Notes: generated from the letters alone by a model not told the origin. A stretch of DNA of 64,000 nt from Erwinia billingiae Eb661 (GCF_000196615.1 NC_014306.1:2914001-2978000), one strand, 5' to 3'. Positions 35,783 through 46,617 are shown, numbered from the stretch's first letter. Made by a program: numbers and translations.

Positions 35783-35802
35783 CGGTTCAGCTAGTCAGAT
35801 TC

Positions 35803-36591
35803 TTAGCCGTAAGCGAGAAGCGTACGCTGGCAGAGCTGTGAACGTACGCAATCTTCTTTCTCGAAACGCACCACGCTGACCATGTCGTCGTCCTCAAAGC
35901 GAGATAGCGCATCGCTGAGACCCGACTTCACATGGGACGGCAAATCACACTGTGTGATATCGCCGTTCACAATCACGGTGACGTTTTCCCCAAGGCGTGT
36001 CAGAAACATCTTCATCTGGGCGGCGGTGACGTTTTGCGCCTCATCAAGGATCACCACGGCATTTTCAAACGTTCGTCCACGCATATAGGCGAAGGGAGCG
36101 ATCTCCACTTTGCCAATTTCGGGACGCAGACAATACTGCATAAAGGAAGAGCCCAGACGTTTAACCAGAACGTCATACACTGGCCGGAAGTACGGAGCGA
36201 ATTTTTCTGAGATATCTCCAGGGAGGAATCCCAAATCCTCATCCGCCTGCAACACCGGACGCGTAACAATAATCCTGTCAACATCCTTATGAATCAGGGC
36301 CTCAGCCGCTTTCGCTGCGCTGATCCAGGTTTTACCGCAACCGGCTTCGCCTGTGGCAAAGATCAGTTGTTTGCTTTCTATGGCTTTAAGATAGTGCGCC
36401 TGAGCTTCATTTCGGGCTTCAATCGGGGAATGGTCACGGGTATCACGCGCCATGCCAATTGACTCTAACCCACCCATCTGCACCAGCGAGGTGACCGATT
36501 CTTCTTCACGCTGACGGTGACTGCGTGAATCGCTACGAAGCACACGTTTTGCTTCACGACGCGCTTTGATCACTGCTTTCTGTCTTCCCAT
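35803..36591 (-). CDS. phoH: PhoH-like ATPase
   Basis: A 262-residue P-loop protein. Walker A is ATGEAGCGKTW and Walker B is AVVILDEAQN; a basic N-terminus (about residues 1-35) precedes the ATPase core. The sequence matches enterobacterial PhoH, and the place next to efeB matches E. coli. PhoH proteins are linked to RNA metabolism and phosphate starvation, but the exact reaction is not settled. I see no convincing Pho box upstream, unlike E. coli phoH. Confidence 0.92.
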   Translation of the reverse strand: MGRQKAVIKARREAKRVLRSDSRSHRQREEESVTSLVQMGGLESIGMARDTRDHSPIEARNEAQAHYLKAIESKQLIFATGEAGCGKTWISAAKAAEALIHKDVDRIIVTRPVLQADEDLGFLPGDISEKFAPYFRPVYDVLVKRLGSSFMQYCLRPEIGKVEIAPFAYMRGRTFENAVVILDEAQNVTAAQMKMFLTRLGENVTVIVNGDITQCDLPSHVKSGLSDALSRFEDDDMVSVVRFEKEDCVRSQLCQRTLLAYG

Positions 36592-37164
36592 AGTGGCACC
36601 TTACAGTTGGTTTCATTTCCCGCACCTGCAAATCGATGCGATTACGTGAACGCTTTAGAGGTTTCGGTGGCTTCCTTTTAAGCCTTGTCTGGCCATTGTG
36701 TTAGCGCATAGCCGTGTTTGAGCGCAGCTGTGCACCGGTTTGAAAAAGAAAGAAGTTGGCCGTTAGAATATAAGAGAGAAGAGAAAGTTGAAGCGGGAGT
36801 AGCGCCCTCGCATGGAGCCGCGAAACTTTGTTTATGGTACATCTGTCCGTTACAACACTTTACCATTCGCGATCTCCGTGGTGGACATGTCAACACTTTA
36901 AACACCCGCTGTTAATAAGGTGCTACAGATCTCAGGATCAATGCAACATCTATTTTACGTCTGACGTAACATTTTATCGGTTAATAGCCCGCACCCTGGC
37001 TGTGAGAAATTAAATAATGAAGTAATTCAACGAGATGGATTTTTCTTACGGGTTTTTCTGAATCGATAAATGCACTGGGAGGAGGAAAAAGGGGTGAAAA
37101 AAATAACTGATTAAAAAATAACCTCCCGCTTCACAACGAAGCAGAAGGTTCTTTAATGAAACTA
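36592..37164. other. Intergenic region between phoH and efeB
   Basis: About 570 bases. It should contain the phoH promoter at its left end and the efeB terminator at its right end (separate entry). The middle is AT-rich, with no gene, tRNA or clear operator that I can support. Confidence 0.5.
37113..37150 (-). terminator. Terminator of the efeUOB operon
   Basis: On the minus strand AACCT/AGGTT and an inner GCTTC/GAAGC stem form one hairpin, followed by a T-run (AAAAAA at 37113-37118 on the + strand). Confidence 0.8.
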
Positions 37165-38448
37165 TCAGGCTTCCAGCAAAGACTGCCCAAGATAATGCTT
37201 ATCATCCTGGACACCGGGTAGCACAAAGAAATATCCCCCGCCAATCGGCTTGATATATTCCTCGAGGGCTTCACCGTTCAGTCTTTTTTGCACGCAGAGA
37301 AAACCTTTTTCTAAATCATGCTGATAACAAACGAACAACAGGCCCATTTCCAGCTGACCCGCGTTTGATACCCCCGCCGAATAGCTGTAGCCGCGACGCA
37401 GCATTAAATTGCTCTGCGTTTCTGGCGTACGGGGATTTGCCAGACGAATATGGGCATCCAGCGGCGTGACGTTGCCATCAGGATCGCTGGCATAGTCAGG
37501 CACATCATGCTCGTTCTGCATCCCTAACGGTGCACCGCTGTGCTTCACGCGACCAAAGATCGTCTCCTGCTCGCGCAGTGGCGTACGATCCCAGAACTCA
37601 ACGTGGAACTGGATAATCCTCGCCGCCTGATAGCTGCCGCCCACGGTCCAGGCCGGTTCGCCCTGCCCGGCGGTGACCCACAGAATCGAGTCCATCAGCG
37701 GCTGGTTAGTGGTATCCGGATTCGCCGTACCGTCCTTGAAGCCCAACAGATTGATTGGCGTCTCCTTGCCCTTGCTGCGCGCAGCATGGTCAGAGATAAA
37801 ACCTTCACGACGCCAGCGCACGCTGAGCAGATCCGGCGAATGCTTGATGATATCGCGCAGGGCATGGATCACCGTGTCATTGGTGTTGGCACAGATTTGC
37901 AGCAGCAGATCTCCGTGGCACAGACGGGCATCCAACGCATCGTTAGGAAAACGCGTCATCGCCTGTAACTTCACCGGCTTGTGCGCCTGTAACCCATAGC
38001 GCTCGTCAAACAGCGAATGCCCCACCGACACCGTAATGGTCAGATTATCCGGGTAAATATCATCTCCCAGAATGCCGGAATCCATTGGCGGTAAGCGTGG
38101 ATTGGTCACCAGTGGCGCTTTGCCGCCTTTGGTCAGGAAGGCAATGCGATCGTTGAGCAAGCGGAACAGCCGTTGCAAATCCGCTTTGTCGGTCGCCAAA
38201 ACGTCAAAGGCCACGATCATCATCGCAGCCTGTTGAGGTGTGGTTACGCCCGCCTGATGCAGGCCATAAAACGGCTGTGCCTCCTGTCTTGCTGAAGGCG
38301 ACAAGGCGCCTGGCGAGAAGGATTTATCATCCGGTGCCGCATGCACCGGACAGCCACCACTTACAGCAAAGGCACCCCCAAGGATGCCCATGCCTTTTAA
38401 TAAACGACGACGCGACGGCAGTGCCGCGTCATCCACAGATTTTGCCAT
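37165..38448 (-). CDS. efeB: EfeB: Tat-exported dye-decolorizing haem peroxidase / deferrochelatase
   Basis: A 427-residue periplasmic haem protein. The twin-arginine signal is clear (SRRRLLKG, then a hydrophobic Gly/Ala core). The Dyp-peroxidase motif GxxDG appears as [12 protein letters not shown]; the proximal His region and the C-terminal '[15 protein letters not shown]' also match. In the EfeUOB system EfeB works with EfeO to deliver ferrous iron and may remove iron from haem. It lies six bases after efeO. Confidence 0.96.
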   Translation of the reverse strand: MAKSVDDAALPSRRRLLKGMGILGGAFAVSGGCPVHAAPDDKSFSPGALSPSARQEAQPFYGLHQAGVTTPQQAAMMIVAFDVLATDKADLQRLFRLLNDRIAFLTKGGKAPLVTNPRLPPMDSGILGDDIYPDNLTITVSVGHSLFDERYGLQAHKPVKLQAMTRFPNDALDARLCHGDLLLQICANTNDTVIHALRDIIKHSPDLLSVRWRREGFISDHAARSKGKETPINLLGFKDGTANPDTTNQPLMDSILWVTAGQGEPAWTVGGSYQAARIIQFHVEFWDRTPLREQETIFGRVKHSGAPLGMQNEHDVPDYASDPDGNVTPLDAHIRLANPRTPETQSNLMLRRGYSYSAGVSNAGQLEMGLLFVCYQHDLEKGFLCVQKRLNGEALEEYIKPIGGGYFFVLPGVQDDKHYLGQSLLEA

Positions 38449-38454
38449 TTACGA

Positions 38455-39579
38455 TTAATCCAGTCCCAGCGTTCCGCGCAGCTTAGCAAGGTCTTCCGCC
38501 AGTGTGGTGATCGGGCCTTTCATTGCATTGCGGTCAGCGTCAGTCAGCTTGTCATAAGATTCGTAACCGTCTTTGGTCCGGTATTTTGACAAGATGCCGT
38601 CCACTTTCTTGAAGTTCGCATCGATTTTCGCCAGCAGAGGCGCATCGGCCTTCTGCAGCATTGGACGGAGCAGGTTAACAATTTTCTGCGCGCCGTCAAC
38701 GTTAGCCTGGAAATCCCACAGGTCAGTGCGGCTGTAACGATCTTCTTCACCAGAGATTTTGCTGGAGGCCACTTCTTCAATCAGACCTGCCGCACCGCCA
38801 ACCACTTTGCTTGGCGGGAAGGCCAGCTCGTCAATGCGCTTCTGCAGATCCAACACGTCGGTGTTCAGCTGAGTCGCAAAGGACTCCATGCCTTTGGTGC
38901 TCTTATCGCCCCACAGTGCTTTCTCAATGCGGTGGAAACCGGTGAACTTAGGATCTTCCGCTTTCTTCTCGAAATCGTCTTCACGGGCGTCGATGCTGCC
39001 ATCCAGGTCGGAGAACAGTTCGGCAATCGGTTCGATGCGCTCGTAATGACGGCGGGTCGGTGCGTACAGCGCTTTGGCTTTTTCGATATCGCCCGCTTTC
39101 ACCGCATCGGTAAAGGCTTTGGTGCCGGCAACCAGTTCCACCACCTCTTTGGTGACGTAGGTTTTGTATTCAGCAATCGGTCCGACCAACTGCATCACGT
39201 CCGGCTTTCCGTCAGAAGGCGCGTTAGTGCCCTTGACGATCAGCTTGCCTTTCGGGTTGCTTAACAGGCCGCAGGTCAGGTCATATTCACCGGCTTCCAG
39301 ATTCGCCGTCAGCTTCTGGGTAAAGCCAGGCGCGATATTTTCACGCTCTTCGACCACCATCACCCCCTTCAGGATCTCCCACTCCAGCCCTTTCTGGCTG
39401 TTGTTCTGGATGATGAACTGGGTTTTCCCCGCGTTCACCGTGACGTTCATTGGATCACACTGTTTGTCATTCACGCTGATTTTAACCTGTGGAATATCAG
39501 CGGCCATCGCAGCGGCAGAACCGGTCAGCAAAGTCACGAGCGCAGCATTCAGCGCGTGCTGGCGAAAACGAAGAGTCAT
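38455..39579 (-). CDS. efeO: EfeO: periplasmic iron-uptake protein (cupredoxin + M75 domains)
   Basis: A 374-residue periplasmic protein. A Sec signal (about residues 1-26) is followed by a cupredoxin-like domain (to about residue 120) and a C-terminal imelysin/M75 domain with [10 protein letters not shown] and '[10 protein letters not shown]' (HxxE-type iron-binding motifs). It binds iron and passes it to EfeU. The length is that of E. coli EfeO. It is the middle gene of efeUOB. Confidence 0.96.
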   Translation of the reverse strand: MTLRFRQHALNAALVTLLTGSAAAMAADIPQVKISVNDKQCDPMNVTVNAGKTQFIIQNNSQKGLEWEILKGVMVVEERENIAPGFTQKLTANLEAGEYDLTCGLLSNPKGKLIVKGTNAPSDGKPDVMQLVGPIAEYKTYVTKEVVELVAGTKAFTDAVKAGDIEKAKALYAPTRRHYERIEPIAELFSDLDGSIDAREDDFEKKAEDPKFTGFHRIEKALWGDKSTKGMESFATQLNTDVLDLQKRIDELAFPPSKVVGGAAGLIEEVASSKISGEEDRYSRTDLWDFQANVDGAQKIVNLLRPMLQKADAPLLAKIDANFKKVDGILSKYRTKDGYESYDKLTDADRNAMKGPITTLAEDLAKLRGTLGLD

Positions 39580-39632
39580 AGTAAATCCCTGTGAAAAAGT
39601 TACGCGCCTGCAAAACAGGCGCGGACAAAGGC

Positions 39633-40466
39633 TTAGCGTGTGGTACGCACTGCCGTAGCCTGTGGACGCACTGGCATAAAGAACAGCAGCAGCGCAGGAA
39701 CTAAATAGATAAACCAGACCGCCACTTCGCTGACGCTTGGCGTTTCCTGGTAGCCCAACATCCCTTCCAGCAGCGTACCGATAAGGGTGCTGGTGGAGAG
39801 CGTATTACTCATATCAAAGGCGATGTCCTGGAAATGATTCCACAGTCCGGCTTCGTGGAAGGCGCGGATTGCACCGGCGGCCAGACCGGCGGCCACAAAC
39901 AGGATAAACAGGCTGGTCCACTTGAAGAAAGTCGCCAGGTTAAGACGCACGCCGCCCCAATAGATCAGCATGCCGAGGATAATCGCGGTCGCCAGGCCCA
40001 GTATGGCGCCTAACGGTGGGCCAATGCCCACATCCTGCTGGAACGCAGCAAGCAGGAAAAACACCGATTCGAGGCCTTCACGGGCAACTGCCAGGAACAC
40101 CATCATAATCAGCGCCCAGCCGCTGCTTTTGCCCTTCTGCAACGCATTGTCCACGGCATCTTCCAGCTGGGCCTTTACGTTGCGGGACACTTTGCGCATC
40201 CAGAACACCATATAGGTCAGGATACACACGGCCACCACGGCCACGATCCCTTCAAACAGCTCCTGCTCTTTCTGCGGGAATTCGCCGGTGGTTTCGTTGA
40301 TAAAGTAGCCAACGCCAAGGCAGAGTGCGGCGGCAACAAACACGCCCACCCACATTGCGCCAAACCATTCACTGCGATGGGTACGCTTCAGGTAACTGGC
40401 GATCAGGCTGACAATCAGCGCGGCTTCCAGGCCTTCGCGTAACATGATGAGAAATGGAACAAACAT
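39633..40466 (-). CDS. efeU: EfeU: ferrous iron permease (FTR1/OFeT family)
   Basis: A 277-residue inner-membrane permease with seven spans and two REGLE iron-binding motifs, at residues 10-14 and near residue 127 (AREGLES). The frame is intact; in E. coli K-12 the gene carries a frameshift, so this system should be functional. It is the first gene of efeUOB, with a Fur box about 60 bases upstream of the start. Confidence 0.97.
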   Translation of the reverse strand: MFVPFLIMLREGLEAALIVSLIASYLKRTHRSEWFGAMWVGVFVAAALCLGVGYFINETTGEFPQKEQELFEGIVAVVAVCILTYMVFWMRKVSRNVKAQLEDAVDNALQKGKSSGWALIMMVFLAVAREGLESVFFLLAAFQQDVGIGPPLGAILGLATAIILGMLIYWGGVRLNLATFFKWTSLFILFVAAGLAAGAIRAFHEAGLWNHFQDIAFDMSNTLSTSTLIGTLLEGMLGYQETPSVSEVAVWFIYLVPALLLFFMPVRPQATAVRTTR

Positions 40467-40524
40467 GCCTACACCCTCGAGTGTGAAAGAATTTCAGTTG
40501 CGGTAAAGAAACGTAAATCAAAAC

Positions 40525-40543
40525 GATATCGATTATCATTATC
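40525..40543. promoter_or_regulatory. Fur box upstream of efeUOB
   Basis: GATATCGATTATCATTATC matches the 19-base Fur consensus GATAATGATAATCATTATC at 16 positions. It lies 59 bases upstream of the efeU start, so iron repression of the operon is expected. Confidence 0.88.
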
Positions 40544-40657
40544 GGCAACGAAAAAACAAGAGGCATCGTGGGTATTTTCGCAATCTGCGAGAAGGGGCGC
40601 GGCGGTGCTGTAGCGGATACAAACGGGGCGTGCGAAGAGTGAACGGCAGTCAACCGA

Positions 40658-40680
40658 CCGGGCGTCAGTGCGACGCCCGG
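40658..40680 (-). terminator. GC-rich hairpin after putP
   Basis: CCGGGCGTC (40658-40666) pairs with GACGCCCGG (40672-40680), 15 bases past the putP stop. There is no T-run on the minus strand, so it may stabilise the mRNA end rather than terminate on its own. Confidence 0.55.
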
Positions 40681-40694
40681 TGGTAAACGCTGAC

Positions 40695-42179
40695 TTATTT
40701 GGTGTTGTATTCGATTTCTGCTGCTTCGAAACGTTGCTGTGCCGCAGCGCTTGGCTCGCGGCCCATCAGGCTGACGATCCAAATTGCCAGGCTGGCGAAC
40801 AGGAAGCCAGGGATGATTTCATACAGATCCAGCCAGCCGTACTGTTTCCAGATCAGTACGGTTGCCGCACCGATAATCATGCCTGCCAGCGCGCCGTTAC
40901 GGGTCATACGCTTCCAAATCAGCGACAACAGCACCACCGGACCAAATGCCGCACCGAAGCCCGCCCAGGCGTAGCTGACCAGTCCCAATACGCGGTTCTC
41001 CGGGTTAGAGGCCAGCGCAATGGCGATCACCGCCACCAGCAGAACCATCAAACGCCCTACCCACACCAGCTCACGTTGAGTGGCGTTTTTGCGCAGGAAG
41101 TTTTTGTACAGATCTTCCGTCAGCGCGCTTGAACACACCAGCAGCTGACAGCTCAGGGTCGACATCACCGCCGCCAGGATAGCGGACAGCAGGATACCGG
41201 CAATCCACGGGTTAAACAGAATACGCGCCAGCTCAATAAAGATGCGCTCGCCGTTTTCAGATACGCCCACGGCTTGCTCCGGATGGTTCTGGAAATAAGC
41301 GATGCCGAAGAAGCCCACTGCAACCGCCCCACCCAGACACAGGATCATCCAGATCATGCCGATGCGGCGTGCGCTGCGGATTGAGCGGTGGGAATCGGCC
41401 GCCATAAAGCGCGCCAGAATATGCGGTTGCCCGAAGTAGCCCAGCCCCCAACCCAGCAGTGAAATCACCGCGACAAAGTTCAGGTTCTTCAGCATATCGA
41501 GGTTTTCGATACTCTTCGCTTCAATCACCTTAAGCGAATCGCTCAGCCCGCCGACGGCGAAAATCACCATCACCGGCGTCAGGATCAGCGCGAAGAACAT
41601 CAGGCTGGCCTGCACGGTATCGGTCCAGCTGACGGCGAGGAAGCCGCCAACGAAGGTATAGATGATGGTGGCAGCAGCACCGGCCCACAGCGCGGTTTCA
41701 TAACTCATGCCGAAGGTGCTTTCGAACAGACGCGCACCGGCAACGATGCCGGAAGCACAATAAATAGTGAAGAACACCAGGATCACCAGCGCTGAGATCA
41801 CCCGCAGTACTTTACTTTTGTCCTCGAAGCGACTGGAGAAGAAGTCTGGCAGGGTCAAGGCATTGTCGTGATGCTCGGTCTGCACGCGCAGACGCCCCGC
41901 GACAATTTTCCAGTTAAGGTAGGCGCCGATGGTCAGGCCGATGGCAATCCAGCTTTCTGAGATGCCCGACAGGAAAATCGCGCCAGGCAAACCCATCAAC
42001 AGCCAGCCGCTCATATCCGATGCTCCCGCCGACAGCGCGGTGACCACGCTACCGAGGCTGCGCCCGCCGAGGATGTAATCGTCGAAGTTTTTTGTAGACC
42101 GGTATGCAATAAAACCTATCAGCACCATGCCGAGGATATACACACAAAAGGTCACCATCATTGGTGTACTCAGAGTCAT
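40695..42179 (-). CDS. putP: Sodium/proline symporter
   Basis: A 494-residue Na+/proline symporter of the solute:sodium symporter family with thirteen spans. The first span carries the conserved Asp in TKNFDDYILGGRSLG, followed by 'LSAGASDMSGWLLMGLPGA' (Na+ and proline site). Similarity to E. coli PutP is end to end. It is divergent from putA across a 419-base control region with PutA operators. Confidence 0.97.
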   Translation of the reverse strand: MTLSTPMMVTFCVYILGMVLIGFIAYRSTKNFDDYILGGRSLGSVVTALSAGASDMSGWLLMGLPGAIFLSGISESWIAIGLTIGAYLNWKIVAGRLRVQTEHHDNALTLPDFFSSRFEDKSKVLRVISALVILVFFTIYCASGIVAGARLFESTFGMSYETALWAGAAATIIYTFVGGFLAVSWTDTVQASLMFFALILTPVMVIFAVGGLSDSLKVIEAKSIENLDMLKNLNFVAVISLLGWGLGYFGQPHILARFMAADSHRSIRSARRIGMIWMILCLGGAVAVGFFGIAYFQNHPEQAVGVSENGERIFIELARILFNPWIAGILLSAILAAVMSTLSCQLLVCSSALTEDLYKNFLRKNATQRELVWVGRLMVLLVAVIAIALASNPENRVLGLVSYAWAGFGAAFGPVVLLSLIWKRMTRNGALAGMIIGAATVLIWKQYGWLDLYEIIPGFLFASLAIWIVSLMGREPSAAAQQRFEAAEIEYNTK

Positions 42180-42366
42180 TCAGGTTCTCCACTTATTATT
42201 GTTTATGCGCAACCACCGGAGCTATCCGTAGTCACCGCTGGAACGTCGCGGCGCTACCTCCCTGGCTCAGCGCGGGGTATCCTGCCGTAAACCGCTTTGA
42301 CGCACAAACGATTTAACACAGCAGTTACAGCAATTTCACCCTTCGTCACAGACGGAGTTTTAACAG

Positions 42367-42545
42367 GTTGCACTGGATCACATTTTAACCGGTTGCACCT
42401 GTACTAAACCCCCATACAGCCCAGGGAAATCGGTCACTTTCAACCTTGGCCGGATTCTTGCAGCAATATCCATGCCGCTTTTAAATAATCGGTTTCAAAC
42501 TCTGCAAACGGCGTCACATTTAACACGGTTGCACAAAGTTGCAAC
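42367..42545. promoter_or_regulatory. put control region: GTTGCA PutA operators
   Basis: GTTGCA, the motif bound by the ribbon-helix-helix domain of PutA, occurs at 42367-42372, 42392-42397, 42528-42533 and 42538-42543. The last forms the palindrome GTTGCAAC, adding a minus-strand site at 42540-42545. Two sites lie nearer putP and three lie 54 bases before the putA start, as expected for autorepression of both genes without proline. The rest of the 42180-42598 gap shows no gene. Confidence 0.88.
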
Positions 42546-42598
42546 TTCAGTGATATTGCTTGCCAACATTGTCATTATTTTTTAAGGAGTTCTCAGGC

Positions 42599-45500
42599 AT
42601 GGGCACAACTACCATGGGCGTGAAGCTGGATGAAGCCACGCGCGAGCGCATTAAGCTGGCAGCAGGCCAGATTGACCGCACCCCACACTGGCTGATCAAG
42701 CAGGCGATCTTTAACTATCTTGAGCAGCTGGAAAGTGGCCATGCCCTGCCTGAGATCCCGCAGCAGACGGTGACCCAGGAAACCGATGAAGCCCCGGCAG
42801 ACGAGCAACGCCAGCCGTTCCTGCAATTTGCGGAACATATTCTGCCGCAGTCGGTAAACCGCGCCGCCATCACCTCCGCATGGCGTCGGCCAGAGACGGA
42901 AGCCGTGCCGATGATCCTCGAACAGGCGCGCTTACCGCTGCCGCTGGCACAGCAAACCTATCGCCTCGCCCATCAGCTGGCGGAGAAGCTCCGGCACCAA
43001 AAAGGTGCAACCGGACGCGCTGGCATGGTGCAAAGCCTGCTGCAGGAGTTCTCACTCTCCTCGCAGGAAGGCGTGGCGTTAATGTGTCTGGCCGAAGCCT
43101 TGCTGCGTATTCCTGATAAACCGACCCGCGACGCGTTAATTCGCGACAAAATCAGCAACGGCAACTGGCATTCACACCTCGGCCGCAGCCCGTCTCTGTT
43201 CGTCAATGCGGCGACCTGGGGACTGCTGTTTACCGGCCGTCTGGTGTCCACCCATAACGAAGCCAACCTGTCCCGCTCGCTGAACCGCATTATCGGTAAA
43301 AGTGGCGAACCGCTGATCCGCAAAGGGGTGGATATGGCGATGCGGTTGATGGGCGAACAGTTTGTCACCGGTGAAACCATTTCCGAAGCGCTGGCCAACG
43401 CCCGCAAGCTGGAGGAGAAAGGCTTCCGCTACTCTTACGATATGCTCGGCGAGGCGGCACTGACCGCGCAGGATGCCAAAGCCTATCTGCAATCCTATCA
43501 GCAGGCGATTCACGCCATCGGCAAAGCTTCCAACGGTCGTGGTATTTACGAAGGTCCGGGGATTTCAATTAAGCTTTCCGCCCTGCACCCGCGCTACAGC
43601 CGCGCGCAGTACGAGCGCGTGATGACCGAGCTGTACCCGATCCTCAAATCGCTGACGCTGCTGGCCCGCTCTTATGACATCGGCATCAATATCGATGCAG
43701 AAGAAGCTGACCGCCTGGAGCTGTCGCTGGATCTGCTGGAAAAACTCTGTTTTGAACCGGAGCTGGAAGGCTGGAACGGCATTGGCTTTGTGATTCAGGC
43801 GTATATGAAGCGCTGTCCGTTTGTGATCGATTCGCTGATCGATATGGCGCAACGCAGCCGTCGCCGCCTGATGATCCGCCTGGTGAAAGGCGCTTACTGG
43901 GACAGCGAAATCAAGCGCGCCCAGGTCGAAGGTCTGGAAGGCTATCCGGTATACACCCGCAAGGTGTACACCGATATTTCGTATCTGGCCTGCGCCCGCA
44001 AACTGCTGGCGGTGCCAAACCTGATTTACCCGCAGTTTGCCACCCATAACGCCCACACGCTGGCAGCGATTTACCAGCTGGCGGGCAACAACTACTATCC
44101 TGGCCAGTATGAGTTCCAGTGCCTGCATGGCATGGGCGAACCGCTGTACGAACAGGTGGTAGGCAAAGTGGCGGACGGCAAGTTAAACCGTCCCTGCCGT
44201 ATCTATGCGCCGGTGGGCACCCACGAAACTCTGCTGGCCTATCTGGTTCGTCGTCTGCTGGAAAATGGCGCCAACACCTCCTTTGTTAACCGCATCGCCG
44301 ATAACACCCTGCCGATTGAAGATCTGGTGGCCGATCCGGTGGAAGAAGTGGAGAAAATGGCGCGGGTTGAAGGGGCGATTGGCTTACCGCATCCGAAGAT
44401 TCCGCTGCCGCGCGATCTGTATGGCAAGAAGCGACAGAACTCCGCCGGCCTGGACATGGCCAATGAACATCGCCTGGCGTCGCTTTCCAGCGCCTTGCTG
44501 AACAGTGCGATCCAGCCGTGGCAGGCTGTGCCAATGATTGACGGCGAGCTGGAAGCCGGTGAATCGCTGCCGGTGATTAACCCGGCAGAGCCGACCGATA
44601 TCGTCGGTTACGTTCGTCATGCCAGCGAAGCCGAGGTGTCGGTTGCGCTGGATGCGGCTACCCGTGCAGGCCCAATCTGGTTCGCCACGCCGCCGCAGGA
44701 GCGAGCCGCCATTCTGGAACGCGCGGCGATCCTGATGGAAGGCCAGATGCAGCGCCTGCTGGGGATCCTGGTGCGTGAAGCCGGTAAAACCTTCAGCAAC
44801 GCCATTGCCGAAGTGCGTGAAGCGGTCGACTTCCTGCATTACTATGCCGGCCAGGTGCGTGATGACTTTGATAATGAAACCCACCGCCCGCTGGGTCCGG
44901 TGGTCTGTATCAGCCCGTGGAACTTCCCGCTGGCGATCTTCACCGGACAGATTGCGGCAGCGTTAGCCGCCGGCAACAGCGTGCTGGCGAAACCGGCGGA
45001 ACAGACGCCGTTAGTGGCGGCCGAAGCCGTGGCGCTGCTGCATGAAGCGGGCGTGCCGGTCGGCGCGCTGCAACTGCTGCCAGGCCTGGGGGAAACCGTC
45101 GGTGCGCAGCTGACGGGCGATGCGCGCGTCCGTGGCGTGATGTTTACCGGCTCTACCGCCGTGGCCACCTTACTGCAGCGCAATCTGGCCGGTCGTCTCG
45201 ATCCACAAGGCCGCCCGACGCCGTTAATCGCCGAAACCGGCGGGATGAATGCGATGATCGTCGACTCCTCCGCGCTGACCGAACAGGTGGTGATTGATAT
45301 TGTCGCCTCGGCCTTTGACAGTGCCGGACAGCGTTGCTCCGCGCTGCGTCTGCTGTGCATTCAGGACGATGTGGCTGACCACACGCTGAAAATGCTGCGT
45401 GGGGCGATGGCCGAGTGCCGGATGGGCAATCCTGAACGCCTGTCCACCGATATCGGCCCGGTGATTGATGCCGAAGCCCGCGAGAACATCGAACGTCATA

Positions 45501-46549
45501 TTCAGAGCATGCGCAGCAAAGGCATGACCGTTTATCAGGCCGCCTACGCCAGCCAGGAAGACAGCAAAGAGTGGCAGAGCGGAACCTTTATCCAGCCAAC
45601 GCTGATTGAACTTGGCAGCGTCAGCGACCTCGATAAAGAAGTGTTTGGCCCGGTGCTGCACGTGGTGCGCTACGCGCGCAGTTCCCTGCCGCAGGTGATT
45701 GAGCAGATCAACGCCTCGGGTTACGGCCTGACGCTGGGTGTGCACACGCGTATTGATGAGACCATCCTTCAGGTCACCAACCATGCCCGCGTCGGCAACC
45801 TCTACGTTAACCGTAATATGGTTGGCGCGGTGGTTGGGGTTCAGCCATTTGGCGGCGAAGGGTTATCCGGCACCGGACCGAAAGCCGGTGGCCCGCTGTA
45901 TCTCTATCGTCTGTTATCGCACCGCCCGGATGGCGCGCTGCGCGTTACCCTCGATCGTCAGGATGGCGAACGTCCGGTCGATGCGGCGCTGCGTCCCTCG
46001 CTGTTAGCCGCTCACCAGGCGCTGACCGAATGGGCGAAAGACCAACCGGAACTTGCGGCCTGCTGCGCCCGCTTTGCCGAACTCGGTCAGGGCGGCACCG
46101 TCCGCTTGCTGCCGGGCCCAACGGGCGAGCGCAACACCTTTGCGCTGCTACCAAGAGAGCATGTCCTGTGCCTGGCGGATAATGAGCAGGATGCGCTGAT
46201 CCAGCTGGCTGGGGTGACTGCCGTGGGTAGCCAGGCGATCTGGAGTGATGATGAGCTGCACCGCGCATTGCTGAAATCCCTGCCTGCCGAGGTGCAGAAA
46301 CGCATCAGCCTGCGCGCGCAGCCGCTGGCGGCCAGCGAAGCGTTTGACGCGGTGATCTATCACGGTGACGCCGATCAGTTACGCACCGTATGTGAAACCG
46401 TCGCCTCTCGTGAAGGGCCGATTGTGTCGGTACAGGGCTTTGCGCGCGGGGAAACCAATCTGCTGCTGGAACGTCTGCTGATCGAGCGTTCCCTGAGCGT
46501 TAACACCGCCGCAGCCGGCGGCAATGCCAGCCTGATGACCATTGGCTAA
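42599..46549 (+). CDS. putA: PutA: trifunctional proline dehydrogenase / P5C dehydrogenase / repressor
   Basis: A 1316-residue enzyme that oxidises proline to glutamate in two steps and represses the put genes. Order: ribbon-helix-helix DNA-binding domain (about residues 1-47, starting MGTTTMGVKLD as in E. coli); FAD proline dehydrogenase barrel (to about 570; 'RLMIRLVKGAYWDSEIKRAQ'); and the aldehyde dehydrogenase P5C domain (about 640-1110; 'SPWNFPLAIFTGQIAAALAAGN', and the catalytic Cys in FDSAGQRCSALR). A C-terminal capping domain follows. The start at 42599 is set by TAAGGAG and by the E. coli N-terminus; an in-frame TTG at 42560 is not needed. Confidence 0.98.
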   Translation: MGTTTMGVKLDEATRERIKLAAGQIDRTPHWLIKQAIFNYLEQLESGHALPEIPQQTVTQETDEAPADEQRQPFLQFAEHILPQSVNRAAITSAWRRPETEAVPMILEQARLPLPLAQQTYRLAHQLAEKLRHQKGATGRAGMVQSLLQEFSLSSQEGVALMCLAEALLRIPDKPTRDALIRDKISNGNWHSHLGRSPSLFVNAATWGLLFTGRLVSTHNEANLSRSLNRIIGKSGEPLIRKGVDMAMRLMGEQFVTGETISEALANARKLEEKGFRYSYDMLGEAALTAQDAKAYLQSYQQAIHAIGKASNGRGIYEGPGISIKLSALHPRYSRAQYERVMTELYPILKSLTLLARSYDIGINIDAEEADRLELSLDLLEKLCFEPELEGWNGIGFVIQAYMKRCPFVIDSLIDMAQRSRRRLMIRLVKGAYWDSEIKRAQVEGLEGYPVYTRKVYTDISYLACARKLLAVPNLIYPQFATHNAHTLAAIYQLAGNNYYPGQYEFQCLHGMGEPLYEQVVGKVADGKLNRPCRIYAPVGTHETLLAYLVRRLLENGANTSFVNRIADNTLPIEDLVADPVEEVEKMARVEGAIGLPHPKIPLPRDLYGKKRQNSAGLDMANEHRLASLSSALLNSAIQPWQAVPMIDGELEAGESLPVINPAEPTDIVGYVRHASEAEVSVALDAATRAGPIWFATPPQERAAILERAAILMEGQMQRLLGILVREAGKTFSNAIAEVREAVDFLHYYAGQVRDDFDNETHRPLGPVVCISPWNFPLAIFTGQIAAALAAGNSVLAKPAEQTPLVAAEAVALLHEAGVPVGALQLLPGLGETVGAQLTGDARVRGVMFTGSTAVATLLQRNLAGRLDPQGRPTPLIAETGGMNAMIVDSSALTEQVVIDIVASAFDSAGQRCSALRLLCIQDDVADHTLKMLRGAMAECRMGNPERLSTDIGPVIDAEARENIERHIQSMRSKGMTVYQAAYASQEDSKEWQSGTFIQPTLIELGSVSDLDKEVFGPVLHVVRYARSSLPQVIEQINASGYGLTLGVHTRIDETILQVTNHARVGNLYVNRNMVGAVVGVQPFGGEGLSGTGPKAGGPLYLYRLLSHRPDGALRVTLDRQDGERPVDAALRPSLLAAHQALTEWAKDQPELAACCARFAELGQGGTVRLLPGPTGERNTFALLPREHVLCLADNEQDALIQLAGVTAVGSQAIWSDDELHRALLKSLPAEVQKRISLRAQPLAASEAFDAVIYHGDADQLRTVCETVASREGPIVSVQGFARGETNLLLERLLIERSLSVNTAAAGGNASLMTIG

Positions 46550-46566
46550 GCGGCATAACGGAAAAC

Positions 46567-46597
46567 AAAACGGGGCAATTATTCGCCCCGTTTTTTA
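46567..46597. terminator. Bidirectional terminator after putA
   Basis: AAAACGGGGC (46567-46576) pairs with GCCCCGTTTT (46585-46594), followed by TT. It serves putA and the convergent acyltransferase gene. Confidence 0.92.
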
Positions 46598-46617
46598 TTG
46601 CCTGAAAGCAGACGCCC

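Noticed and set aside
36592..36920. A Pho box for phoH
   Set aside because: Only isolated TGTCA-like half sites were found, with no second half at the right spacing.
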